DNA from: Hippasteria phrygiana | Lineage: Eukaryota; Echinodermata; Asteroidea; Valvatida; Goniasteridae | DNA: 64,000 bases | Assembly (NCBI GenBank): GCA_037893225.1 | Contig: JAZGUH010000483.1 | Span: 1,550,001-1,614,000, forward strand | Reading direction: 5' to 3' | In this document: one piece after another, positions 11,436-22,423 of the stretch | How positions within the stretch are numbered: position 1 is the stretch's first letter | Layout: the number at the start of each line of letters is the position of its first letter | Notes under the pieces: generated by a model | What the model was told of the DNA's origin: nothing | Database searches by the model: none | The model's input: the letters and a program-made list of their open reading frames with translations, nothing else | Position numbers and translations under genes: made by a program

Positions 11436-14400
11436 CTATTTCTTTTCCACTGTTTTCATCGATTTTAACTGTTCTAGATACGGATCGGTGCAAGAGTAAA
11501 AAGGGAAACTACCGCAGCGCGGCCTGTCCCAAGGCCGAGGAAACGACTGCAACACGTCGAACTGCAAAGACTGCTGCGTCGGGATGGTTTCTCGGTGTCT
11601 GGACACCGCCTCTTCAACCTTCCCGATTATCTTCAAGATTCTGGTGTCACTGCTGTTCAGGGGACTGGCCTCTGAAGGGTCTCTGGTCAGGTCGTAGACC
11701 AGGGGAGGATCGTGAAGGTCCACATTCCAACCCCTACAGTCGCACGTGTAGGTGTCGAAGCAACCCATTACACCGTGAACTCCTCGTATCAAATGGCTGG
11801 AGGCGTAGTGAACTTTGTACGTGGTGTCTCCTGATTGAAGAGAATGTGAACAATTAATCACGTGACGAGTGATCATTTCATTCATAATATTAAATACTTC
11901 CATTACATGTATAACCTATGGCGTTTCAGGGGATGCTTGGAACCAGGAGTAAAGTTTAACACAGAAGCTTCAATCTACGCTAATCTGCGCTTTATGATAC
12001 AATCTAGCGGCATTTTCCAAAAGCATAATGCACAGGCCATAACAGTGGATTTTACTTAAATTCGCAATCGCATTGTCGTGATTATGATTCGGATTCATGT
12101 CGGCCACCTGCTCCACTGTATCGGTTGTTAAATTCCATTTGTGAAGATACCGTAGCTTTTCAGGCTTTACGACTAAAAGTACCTAACTACGAAGCAGAAT
12201 TAAAGTCAAAAAGATGGGAACTTTTTTGAAAAACGGAATGTATTTTTGAAAATCGAACGTGTTTTTAAATCTAATGTGTTTTGAAACATCGAACGTGTTA
12301 TTTTTACCACCCGAATGCATTTTCCAAAACCCAATGAAATTTTACAGACCGAACATCTTTATAATTCGAATACTTTTTGCAAAACCCAATGAAATTTTAC
12401 AAACCTAACGTGTTTTTGTAACTCGAATGCAATTTCACAAACCTACGACATGTTTTTACGATTCAAATGCATTTCCCAAAACCGAATGAAATTACAAACC
12501 TAACACGTCCTCGGCCTCACGAATCAAATGTAATTTTTCCCGACATAAAACAGCCGCAGCTTTTGAATTAGGCACATGTATTTCATCCCATATCTCATTG
12601 CCTCCGAATTTTAAAAGCATTAGATCTTTTTGACAGTAATCGGCCTGGGTTTTGCCGAGTACCTGAATATACCAGAACCTTTCTTTGAATCGGAGGTAGT
12701 CTTGGCCCAAGACGTTAGGCAAGTCTTTGCATATATTAAAAACTCTGAAATCTTTGCTGCATTTAACACGGGAAATACCCTATGCGCCATGCATCGCGCG
12801 CTAAACATGTCACAGGTCACCCCACGCCAGCAGCAAGCAAGGTCTTCTGCTCAAGAGTACATAATTTGCTTTAAAATTATTACATTGGTGTTTTTATGTT
12901 GTTGTTTTTCCTAATCACTTCTTTCACAAATATACCTCTTAATAATGTACTTTCCTTATCCGTAAATAAAAAAAAACACCTTGTGTTTGTAACAACAAAC
13001 TCTAGCTCTAGTTATATTTTGAGATTGGAGTAACATTTCCCACCGTCTCGGTCTGGATATTAATGTACTGAAGTTCCTCTTTAGAGTATACTAAAATTCA
13101 GCAACAATATCCCAGAAAACGTTGTAATTTCTGTCGAAAATAGGTCTTTAACCTGTCGGTTTTGTCTAGTTTTTTCACCCTTCACGCACGATTCACACAC
13201 AAATTTAAGTCGTTTTGGGGGAGTCGGTTCAATAACTTCAACAGCGCAACCAAATGAACAGCTCTTCTAATCTGTCTCGGCCGCAGTTTTATTCTCTGTA
13301 AAAGCTCATGTAAAAAACTATTTTGATTAGTTTAGAGGAAAGTCTTGTAAATTTTGGAACCAATTGAAAGACGCGTTTCTTTTCAGAATGCTTTGTGGCG
13401 TGGTCAATGATGCGTGTACATAAAACGTACGTACGTACATGTACACGTAGTCTTGGTTCAAGACGTTGTTACGTATATAGGCGATAACCGGCCGCCGCGA
13501 GAGGGCGTTATCACGACAAACTATTAATAGCCACGAACCGCCAGTCACAACGTCTTGGGAATCTTGTAAAATCTCCCCCCGAAAAATGGGAGAAACTGGT
13601 GCGCATGCATCAATTCTGTATGAAAATGAGGAACATTTTCTCTTCACGCACGCGCACATACGAAAAAAAGCTGCCATGAAGTTGCACAATAGTCTGGTAG
13701 CTATCTATACTACTGGCCGACCGAAGGGGCGTAAGTTCGCGATCGAAGCTGCTAGTGCTAGCTCTGCTTTGCATTATTTGCAGGCAGCCGGCCGGCCGGC
13801 TATGCGCTAGCGGCTGCAGTGTTCACCGCTCGTGTTCGCATGCGACGTCTTGCAACTGTGACGGGGAAGGTGCCGGGCGGGACCGGGCGGGACCGGGCGG
13901 GACCGGGCAGGCCTGGGTGATGGTGTGTAATCTGCGGAAAATTACTTGTTACATGCAAGAAATACCTCTCCATTATATTAAACCGTCGGGGCTCGGACAA
14001 CTCGACCGTTGGCCGACTCGACTCGAGACAACTCGACCGTTGAGACAACTCGAACGTCTTTGCGTCAAATGCGAAGACAAGTCGTCCGTGGAGACAAGTC
14101 TTCCGTTGAGACAAGTCGTCCGTTGAATTGAAGTCGACTCGGAGGTAGGGGAATCGCTGGCGTCTCGGCGGGGATTCGCGTCCAGCCTCAAGCAAACATG
14201 AGCCTGATTTTTTGTCGAGTTTCACCAGTGGAGAAAACACGCAGGAGATCTGGAGTGCGTCTCAGTATCTTTGTGAACTGTTTGACAATCGAATCACCAG
14301 AGTACGACAATCTCCGCCAAGTTTCCCCGGCCGTAAAGACTAGGGCCTCGTTAGCTATTTGTTTTATTATTATCATCATCACGGCCATTTTTATTTTATA

Positions 14401-17400
14401 TCTCAATCAAATCACTTAACAAGTTCTCCTCAGCACCATTATAATATATCATATTCAGACCCGTTAAGATTTTCTGTTCATTATATTTCTATCATTCCGG
14501 AACTTGTTAGTTCATTCCCCTCGGCCCTACCAAACTATCTAAATAGCATGGACCTGCTGTACCTTTATCTTCATACTAACTTTCGGGCGGTAGTAGTCAG
14601 GGGGTTAGACTATGCATAATGCATTTATTTATGTATTCATAATGCGCGCTGCAATCATTAGGCTAAGCAGGTGCGTGCGCACAACACGGCTTCAACAAGA
14701 TTCCCAAGACGTTGTTACTGGCGGTTCGTGGCTATTAATAGTTTGTCGTGATAACGCCCTCTCGCGGCGGCCGGTTATCGCGTATATACGTAACAACGTC
14801 ATGAAACAAGACTAATGTACACGCTGCACTGCAGTACAGAACCCATAAGGTCGTTGCTAGGGGCGACCTGTTTACCGCACAGTCACTGCCTGGCACACTG
14901 CTGTATAATTCTGATGCTAACATGTTACCTGCTCATTTGGACCTGAAAATTCGGCGGCGGCGGGCGATCTGTCGGAAGCTAGCCCGCTATTCGCCAACCT
15001 CGTTCCCATGGTGTCGAGCAGCGCCCTCACCGACACCACAGCTGCTCTCTCACCCTGGTATGGGATCATTTAAATATCCAATATTTTTGGATACGCATGC
15101 AAATTAGGCTCCCTGTGAGCGATGTATACTGAGCACGTAGTAGTCTGGTGGCAATTCTTAAACTTCACATCTTCGTCGAATTCACAGCATATAAAAAGGC
15201 TCTTTGGTACTAGATTGACTAGCTTGATTGTAAAATCGTGAAAAAGGCGGCAAACTACGTGCAGTTCATGGGTTCTCAGAATGGTTGACATGGTTGAGCA
15301 TCAACGAAGCGTCATTTATCTCAAAATGAAGAGGACAAAAAGCAAAGTTACATACCCTTGTACGTGGCGCACACTAGAGGCAAATTAGGCTTCGGACTTC
15401 CTTTTGTCAGTTTTGATAAAGCCTAAAAAAAAGGACAGGCTTTCGCCGGGACAACAGGCCTCGGACTGCGGCATGGCGGGCGGCGTTTGCCGTTGGCACA
15501 CAGGACCAAAAACCCGCCGTTTCGTTCGCAGCTGGAGCACTCTGACCAGGAGATCTGAGGAATAATTTGCTACAACCACTGCTACTACTACATGCACGCC
15601 AGTTTAGCGATGTTGACCCCGTGCATCCTCCACCGTTTTATGGACCTTCGTTCCACAACTTAACTTCGGCATATTGTGTCACTTCGTGTTAAAGCTACGG
15701 TGAAAGCAGGTGCTGAAAACTTTTTTTGTCCACTGACTCTCCAGATGAAGTATCAGATTTGACGGGTGTATTTTTTTAGGGGCTGGGCGTCACCATTGCA
15801 GACATTTTAGAGAATATATACTACAGAAAAGTCACTAACGTTAAAAAATACCAACAGAAGTTTCACTTTTGGCGCGGCAAACTTTCATCAAGAAACACAG
15901 TAGAATCACCAACTGTACGGTTTTAATTTCTCTATATGCTAATAAGCTAATGCTGTATTTTCACTATCCAATCAGGGCACGAGTAAGGAGTTCCCATCCC
16001 AGGGCTTACTATTGGAAACGAGGTTGGATATTCGCCTGATCAGGGCAGCCGCATATTGAAAACTAGAACCCATGCAACAAAAGGAGGTATTTTTTTTTAC
16101 GAAATCGCTAGATTCATGCAACGAAATGTCTAACCGAAATTACTAACAAATTTTGCATCAAATTTTTGAATAGATATCACCAAAGCGATCTATCTTTTTT
16201 TTAGCATTGTTTTATGGGTCATTTGTCTAAAATAATTGCTCGTTTCGAGAGGGCCCATTTAAAAGATTTCTCCATTTTCTCGACACCGATTTCTCTCAGT
16301 TTAGAGACCAATAGCCTCTGTTTTAAAAGAAAGTGTACCGAACATATTTTGAAAAAAAATCATATTCTTCTTTTATATTTCTAACGATTACCCTCCTGGG
16401 CACACTTGAAGGGTTTATTCCAAGAGTGTGTTCTTTTTCAATTAGCCGTTTAAAGAGGCACCGTTTTCAAGAATATCTGGAAATGCGGTATTTACAGTTT
16501 CGTGTTAAATGCCGTCTGAGAAAAATTATACCGCACATGTTTTGAAAAATTCATATTTTTCTTTCATATTCATAATTGTCACCTTCCTGGGCATACTTAA
16601 TTTCAGCAAGGGCTTATTCCAAGAATGGGTTCTGTTCCAATTAGCCGTTTAAAGAGGCACCGTTTTCAAGAATATCGGGAAATATGAATTTTTCATCATT
16701 CACGTGCGGCACACTTTTTTTTAAAGACAGTATTTCACATGCACATGAAACTGCGAATACCACATTTCCAGATATTCTTGAAAACGGTACACTTTCTTTT
16801 AAATAGAGGCTATTGGTCTGATCGATCGATCGATCGATCGATCGATCGATCAATCGATCAATCGATCAATCGATCAATCGATCAATCGATCAATCGATCA
16901 ATCGATCAATCGATCAATCGATCAATCGATCAATCGATCAATCGATCAATCGATCAATCGATCGATCGATCGATCGATCGATCGATCGATCGATCGATCG
17001 ATCGATCGATCGATCGGTCGGTCGGTCGATCGGTCGGTCGGTCGGTCGGTCGATCGATCGATCGATCGATCGATCGGTCGGTCGGTCGGTCGGTCGGTCG
17101 GTCGGTCGGTCGGTCGGTCGGTCGGTCGGTCGGTCGGTCGGTCGGTCGGTCGGTCGGTCGGTCGGTCGGTCGGTCGGTCGGTCGGTCGGTCGGTCGGTCG
17201 GTCGGTCGGTCGGTCGGTCGGTCGGTCGGTCGGTCGGTCGGTCGGTCGGTCGGTCGGTCGGTCGGTCGGTCGGTCGGTCGGTCGGTCGGTCGGTCGGTCG
17301 GTCGGTCGGTCGGTCGGTCGGTCGGTCGGTCGGTCGGTCGGTCGGTCGGTCGGTCGGTCGGTCGGTCGGTCGGTCGGTCGGTCGGTCGGTCGGTCGGTCG

Positions 17401-20400
17401 GTCGGTCGGTCGGTCGGTCGGTCGGTCGGTCGGTCGGTCGGTCGGTCGGTCGGTCGGTCGGTCGGTCGGTCGGTCGGTCGGTCGGTCGGTCGGTCGGTCG
17501 GTCGGTCGGTCGGTCGGTCGGTCGGTCGGTCGGTCGGTCGGTCGGTCGGTCGGTCGGTCGGTCGGTCGGTCGGTCGGTCGGTCGATCGATCGATCGATCG
17601 ATCGATCGATCGATCGATCGATCAATCAGGTCGAGGCCATACAGCAAGCTCGAGCCTGCTCAGTGATCTTGGTCCAGATGTCCCGGTCTAGCATGCAGGA
17701 GCGTAGTTCCTCATCGCTGGCCAAGCCGGTGTCCCGTTTCAGCATATCAAGAGAGAAATCGTTCAGAAATCTTTAAAAGAGGCCCTCTCGAAACGAGCAA
17801 TTATTTTTGAAAAATAACTCATAAAACAATGCTAAACATAAGATGTATCGCTTTGGTCATATCTATTCTAAAATTTTATGCAAAATTTGTTCGCGCCGGG
17901 CTGAATCGCGCCGGGCTGAATCGCGCCGGGCTGAATCGCGCCGGGCTGAATCGCGCCGGGCTGAATCGCGCCGGGCTGAATCGCGCCGGGCTGAATCGCG
18001 CCGGGCTGAATCGCGCCGGGCTGAATCGCGCCGGGCTGAATCGCGCCGGGCTGAATCGCGCCGGGCTGAATCGCGCCGGGCTGAATCGCGCCGGGCTAGC
18101 TTCCGACAGGTCGCCATGCAAAGACTTGCCTATAACGTTTTTGGACAAAACTACCTCCGAATCAAAGAACGGTTCGGGTGTAATTCTGGTTCTCGGCAAA
18201 ACTTAGGCCGAACACTGTCAAAAAGATCGAATGCTTTTAAAATTCGGAGGCAATGAGATATCGGATGAAATACATGTGCCTAATTCGAAACCTGGGGCTG
18301 TTTTATGTCGGGAAAATTTACATTCGATTCGTGAGGACGTGTTAGGTTTGTAATTTCATTCGGTTTTGGGAAATGCATTCGAGTTACAAAAACACGTTCG
18401 GTCTGTAAAATTTCATTGGGTTTTAGAAAAATGCATTCGGGTGGTAAAAAGGCACGTTCTTTTTTAAAATGCATTAGATTTAGAAACACGTTCGATTTTC
18501 AAAAATACATTCCGTTTTCAAAAAATATGTCTTAATCTTGTTTACTTTAATTCTGCTTCGTAAAAGCTACGGACTAAGATTCATCTTAATATAATTTCTT
18601 GTAAATTCATGCAATGTAAGCATTATGAATTCCCCTTTAAGCCATAGTTGGCTTCACGTGCTCATTTAAAATTTCCTTTGTTTTATACACCATACATTTA
18701 ACTACCGGTATACGTTACTTCTAAGAACCATACTACTTTCTGCAAATGGCCTTCCTAAATCCAATGTTAACATCTGTCCAATAAGTAAAGAAGACGATCT
18801 GGGAATTATCTTAGACTGTGGGGTAAACTACCAACCTTCCACCGGCATTGGGAACAAAGATCATACTCACCCCCTTTTGGCGTATATCTGACGGCATTGA
18901 TGAAACCTCCACAGTAGTGGAACATAAACTCATGTTCCGTCTCGCCACTGCCGTTGTTGGTCAGTAGTGGTATCAGGTCCCGACCGTCGTATATCCGGTC
19001 ATCAGGCAGCTTGACTCCGGTGACTCGGGCCACTGTAGGCAGGACGTCCGGTAGATGGGTGGGTTGAGATACCACGGTACCTGGTGGGATGACGCCTGGG
19101 AGCCTAACTATAGCCGGCACGCGGATACCTCCCTCCCATGTATTGCCTTTGCCGCCTACAAGAGTACATGTAATGATAGTTTCTATTATTAATTCATGTA
19201 TTGAGCGATACGTTTTGTTTCAAGTCCCGATTATTCTAAAACGCTAGTTTTTAAAGGGGACTACTTCACGCATCACTTTAAAAAATGAACAAACTGGGGT
19301 ATTTACACACCTTTATAAATTCCATTCCAACCGCCCTCTCTTTCACCGTCGTCTGTGAACTCCTCCACGTGACCTCCGTTGTCTGACGTCAGATACACCA
19401 AGGTGTTCCCCTCCAGGTCCAGCTTCTTCAGTGACGTCAGCACCTCCCCAACGCTCCAGTCCATCTCCTCCAAGTTGTCGCCATAGCGACCGTGGACGCT
19501 GTGATGGCGGAATCGCTCGTCGTTAAATAAGGCCGTGTGGGCCTGCACGAAGGACATGACGAGCAGGAATGGTTGGTCACGGTGAGTCTCCATGAAGTGG
19601 ATGGCGCGGCTGTGAAGCCGCTCCGTCAGGTGGTCGTATTGGAGAGGCTGCTCTACGATCTCACGATTCTCCATCAGGACGCAGTTGATCCGGATCGCCT
19701 TCCAATACGACAACAAGCTTCCATTGGCAGCCAGAGCTACAAGCAGGCAAACTACGACGCCCCTCCAAGCCAGAACGTTCATCCATTTAAGGAAAATGGC
19801 GGCAATCAAGGCACCGACCACGGAGTAAGCCATCTTAGCGTACACCCTTCGAGGCTTAGCCCAGGCATAGGAGACGGTGCTCTCCGTTCCGCAGTCGCGT
19901 AGATTGGTGAGAGGTAGACCGTAGTAATAATCGAACCCCTGAGAATTAGGGTCGGAACAGGAATTCTCATCGTTGCACGAAATGCCCAAGTGCCACTTTC
20001 CTGTGGAGTCCAGAGATCGAGAGAACACAAAACAAAACCAAAAATATTATGAGCCGAATACAGAACTTTGATGTCTCCGTAAACTTCTGACTAGCGCCCA
20101 CCCGATCAAAGATACTGACAATTTGGGAGACCGCCAACATAGGGCAAGATAGCTTAGTTGGTAGAGCGCCGGTACGGTAACCCGGAGGTCGCAGGTTCGA
20201 ATCCCACTCCTACCAGTTTGTGTGTTCACTTTGAAAAAGAAATTTAAATTACAATCTCGCAGTTGACACTACACCATGCATTATGGGTACACATAAATCA
20301 AAATGATAACATTGTGTTTAAGTAATATATCGAGGCAACAGGACAGTAAAAAATCACGGGGCGTGTCCTCGCCCACATACATACCCCCGTTTGGCTGTGA

Positions 20401-21610
20401 CCTATCAAAAGTAAAAAATAAATTAATTAATTAATTAATTAATACACAAATAAATAAACATCCTTGCCACGCCCCCTGATGTCCAAAGCAATATACAAAG
20501 CGTACGGGGTATCACCGTGTATGTGTTCAGAGGCATGGTAAGCAATGTTATATTCTTCCTTTGACGTCACAAAAGGGGTATTTTTACGACCGATAAAGCT
20601 TGTTATCTGCAGCTGATGATAAGACGGGATATTTATCCCGAAAGTATTCCACTGAATTAAAAGATTAGTGCTACAACACTTTTTTAATAACTTGCCTATC
20701 ATAGCCGTCGCATAGCCAGCGTCTTTCAGTAATTCAGCCACCGTGGTTTCGTTCGAGGGTACGCCACCCCGTGCGGACAGATAAATAAATACTCTCATCC
20801 TTCCCTCAGCTCCCATACCTAAAGACGAGGGCAAAAACGGTCAATCTTACGTGAAAAATATCTTCAGAATACTACCCACGGGAACATTTTGACATTTTGG
20901 GTCGTGTATTATAATGGTGTCAATGAGAGCGCAGTAGGCCTATGGGATATAAAGCAAAACAATGCGCTGTGCGTGCACTGTGAAAAATTACAGGATGGGT
21001 CATAACCCCACCCCCTCCCCAAGTCCCACTACTACCACTACTACCAAGATATTGAAGATGCCCCCGAGGGCGGACAGAGCACACTGTCCGAAACGTCGAG
21101 TTACACACTCATCCCGGTTCTTTTCAGAACTACACTTCTTCCTAGAAGAGATTTATTTCACATGGTGTTACTCGCAATCCCAGTCTCTCTCATATCGCAC
21201 CCACCATGCAAAGCTTCAAATCGTATCTAAGATGCCCCATCCCATCTATACAGGATTGTCACCCATTGCGTTTCCAGCTTACCATATCGCACGGGCAGTC
21301 GGCCCGTCATAAGAGCAGCCCGACTGGGCGTGCACAATGGCAAAGCCATATGCTGGGTCAGCTTGGCTCCTTCCCTGGCCAGTCCGTCAATGTTAGGCGT
21401 CTTGATCGTGTCGTTGCCGAAGCATCCAATATCTCCCATCCCCACGTCGTCCATTATGAAGAGTACAACATTAGGGGGACGGGTTGTCAGGTCGGCACAG
21501 TGTGCGGCTGGTGTGAACGTCCAGAACAGAAACACTACCAGGAGTTTGGCTGTGAAAGGCGGACATGTTTGGAGAAAGGTCTGGTGGCTACCCGAGTGAT
21601 ACCACATCAT
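11436..21610 (-). CDS. Steryl-sulfatase-type sulfatase, copy B (complete)
   Basis: Minus-strand coding exons 21610-21283, 20818-20696, 20000-19311, 19155-18871 and 11830-11436 join in frame (1821 nt, about 606 aa). Start chosen at the double Met whose peptide has a hydrophobic core (residues 23-31, LLVVFLFWT) and a plausible cleavage near AAHC-AD; the frame stays open 37 codons upstream, so the start is tentative. Active-site residues: D54, D55, C93 (CTPSRAA, formylglycine), R97, K152 and H154 (GKWHLG), H305, D357, N358, K383. Helices near 205-223 and 228-249 form the STS-type membrane hairpin. Family role: ER-lumenal sulfate-ester hydrolysis. Exon 2 uses a GC donor (G|GCAAGT). Exon 2-4 lengths equal those of copy A. 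Intron 4 is 7 kb because of nested repeats; intron 3 is 155 bp. Substrate unknown. Confidence 0.93.
11831..12147 (-). other. 3' end of sulfatase B intron 4
   Basis: Acceptor CAATCAG just before exon 5; no element is recognised here. Confidence 0.6.
13447..13575 (+). mobile_element. CTTGGTTCAAGACG-type MITE, TTGTT core, arm 1
   Basis: Begins AGTCTTGGTTCAAGACG and ends CGTCTTGGGAATC, with internal ends CAAGACGTTGT and ACAACGTCTTG. An inverted copy lies at 14690-14815, so the pair forms a palindrome with about a 1.1-kb loop. The same terminal motifs bound a different core at 30708, 32863, 43578, 48719 and 61630. Confidence 0.75.
13868..14130. repeat. Two short tandem arrays
   Basis: 13870-13909: about 3.5 copies of a 10-bp GGGACCGGGC unit. 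13990-14130: imperfect 17-bp units built on GAGACAASTCGWCCGTT. A related GACAACTCGAC cluster lies at 23700-23790. Confidence 0.7.
14690..14815 (-). mobile_element. CTTGGTTCAAGACG-type MITE, TTGTT core, arm 2 (inverted)
   Basis: Reverse complement of 13447-13575 with few differences, from GATTCCCAAGACG to the degraded ATGAAACAAGACT end. Confidence 0.75.
14816..16146. other. Interior of the fold-back composite
   Basis: At 14964-14988 a short segment (GATCTGTCGGAAGCTAGCCC) is the inverted partner of 18097-18121, beside the 15-bp array. The rest shows no gene. Confidence 0.5.
16147..16275. repeat. Inner inverted arm, left
   Basis: About 129 bp that is the imperfect reverse complement of 17763-17892; shared landmarks are AAATTTTGCAT, CCAAAGCGAT, GCATTGTTTTATG and GCTCGTTTCGAGAGGGCC. 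Confidence 0.8.
16303..16817. repeat. Tandem and inverted block before the tetranucleotide tract
   Basis: A unit of about 200 bp occurs twice (about 16338-16535 and 16536-16690), each containing GCCGTTTAAAGAGGCACCG and TTTTCAAGAATATC. The stretch 16740-16815 is the reverse complement of parts of the first unit and of 16303-16340 (AGACCAATAGCCTCT), so the block folds back immediately before the GATC tract. Confidence 0.7.
16819..17629. repeat. 811-bp GATC / AATC / GGTC tetranucleotide tract
   Basis: Ordered sub-blocks: (GATC)n, an alternating GATC-AATC block to about 16957, (GATC)n to about 17015, a mixed GATC/GGTC part, then about 500 bp of almost pure GGTC, closing with (GATC)n at 17583-17625. 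All frames are open as four-residue peptide repeats on both strands, so the long frames here are compositional, not genes. Confidence 0.97.
17628..17768 (-). pseudogene. LINE ORF2 C-terminal fragment
   Basis: Minus-strand reading gives [20 protein letters not shown], then RDIWTKI and a TGA directly followed by TTGATCGATC. The pattern (Lys-Arg-Asp, short spacer, Met-x-Asp-Arg-x-x-Trp) resembles the extreme C-terminus of non-LTR retrotransposon ORF2 proteins. Only about 45 residues remain. The stop codon runs straight into the GATC tract, so the tract may have grown from the short-repeat tail of this LINE. Moderate confidence because the fragment is short. Confidence 0.5.
17763..17892. repeat. 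Inner inverted arm, right
   Basis: Partner of 16147-16275; it ends where the 15-bp array begins. Confidence 0.8.
17892..18100. repeat. 15-bp tandem array, about 14 copies
   Basis: Unit CGCGCCGGGCTGAAT repeated essentially without variation. All three frames are open on each strand because 15 is a multiple of three; peptide repeats such as Gly-Leu-Asn-Arg-Ala are artefacts. Confidence 0.97.
20083..20232 (+). mobile_element. tRNA-derived SINE, copy 2 (intact promoter), antisense in sulfatase B intron 2
   Basis: Contains pol III A box TAGCTTAGTTGG (20150-20161) and B box GGTTCGAATCC (20193-20203) with correct spacing. The anticodon-loop position reads ACGGTAA, suggesting descent from tRNA-Thr; that is inference. 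The body after the B box runs into TTGTTCACTTTGAAA, the tail shared with 10513 and 10800. Confidence 0.85.
20418..20443. repeat. (AATT)n microsatellite
   Basis: Six uninterrupted TTAA/AATT units in sulfatase B intron 2. Confidence 0.9.
20990..21130 (+). mobile_element. Possible Penelope-like element 3' fragment in sulfatase B intron 1
   Basis: The string TTGAAGATGCCCCCGAGGG with CTGTCCGAAACGTCG a few bases later resembles the conserved 3' region of Penelope-like elements (GAAGATG stem followed by CGAAACGTC). No protein is present. Low confidence from a short motif. Confidence 0.3.
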
Positions 21611-21953
21611 ACCCAAAGCACGTCCAACCACACTCAGCTGTAGTTGAAGCTGCTTTTCGTTGAAGGATCTAAATAAAACACACCAAACGTACGATTTGCA
21701 AATAGGCCCTACATGTAACACTCGAGTTCAATGTTCAAGGTATTAACCTTTCTTGCCGAAACAGGTCATACGGTGCGCATAGCAGTTAGGTTATTTTGAC
21801 CTATACACGTACTGATTAAATCGTTTCCTTGTTTGCGCGCAATAAATACACAGTTTTCCTCGTGTTAAGACATTATCTGACAACAATACAAGCATTATAT
21901 AAATGCTCGTTTCCGTTTCAAGTAAAACAAACAGGGCTGTAGTTGAGTACCTA

Positions 21954-22026
21954 CAAGTCCAGTCACAAGTCCTTTCGCAAGTCCAGTCACAATTCCTTTC
22001 GCAAGTCCAGTCACAAGTCCTTTCAT
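21954..22026. repeat. 24-bp tandem repeat, three copies, upstream of sulfatase B
   Basis: Unit AAGTCCAGTCACAAGTCCTT plus TCGC. It shares CACAAGTCC with the 11-bp minisatellite that follows (on the opposite strand). Confidence 0.85.
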
Positions 22027-22105
22027 AAGTTACAAGTTACTTGATGAACAATCACAAAGGAATGCCTTTATCAAAGCTCATTTGAATAGCTTGTGATTGG
22101 AATTA

Positions 22106-22343
22106 GGACTTGTGATGGACTTGTGATGGACTTGTGATGGACTAATTGTGATGGACTTGTGATGGACTTGTGATGGACTTGTGATGGACTTGTGATGGAC
22201 TTGTGATGGACTTGTGATGGACTTGTGATGGACTTGTGATGGACTTGTGATGGACTTGTGATGGACTTGTGATGGACTTGTGATGGACTTGTGATGGACT
22301 TGTGATGGACTTGTGATGGACTTGTGATGGACTTGTGATGGAC
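22106..22343. repeat. 11-bp minisatellite, about 21 copies
   Basis: Unit GGACTTGTGAT, near-perfect, with one interrupted unit at about 22139-22151. The open minus-strand frames over it are repeat artefacts. Confidence 0.95.
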
Positions 22344-22423
22344 TCATGCTGTGCTCTGTTGACAATCTTTTGGCTCATGAATATACAAATGTGTATCAAC
22401 ATAAACATCTAAATGTTGCAATA

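Larger units (their letters stand above)
12148..18584. mobile_element. Large fold-back composite within sulfatase B intron 4
   Basis: Outer arms 12148-12740 and 18110-18584 are long diverged reverse complements. Both include CTACCTCCGA, TTCTCGGCAAAAC-type sequence, CCGACATAAAACAGCC and a series of AATGCATT/AATTTCATT/ACACGTT blocks repeated about every 60 bp. They enclose 5.4 kb containing further inverted pairs, tandem arrays, a tetranucleotide tract and a LINE fragment. Long arms with internal tandem repeats and a 15-bp array resemble the fold-back TU elements described from sea urchin; that comparison is from memory of the class, not an alignment. No transposase was found. Confidence 0.65.

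Noticed and set aside
16739..17776. 345-residue plus-strand frame and 220-residue minus-strand frames over the GATC/GGTC tract
   Set aside because: Four-base repeats keep all frames open on both strands; pure repeat translation, no start context or domain.
17829..18256. Overlapping frames giving Gly-Leu-Asn-Arg-Ala or Arg-Ala-Glu-Ser repeats
   Set aside because: Artefact of a 15-bp tandem array.
20142..20217. Functional tRNA gene
   Set aside because: Has A and B boxes, but the anticodon stem is imperfect, base 33 is not T, and it is embedded in a SINE body shared with 10700.
22106..22343. CRISPR-like array
   Set aside because: Units of 11 bp with no spacers in a eukaryotic context: a minisatellite.
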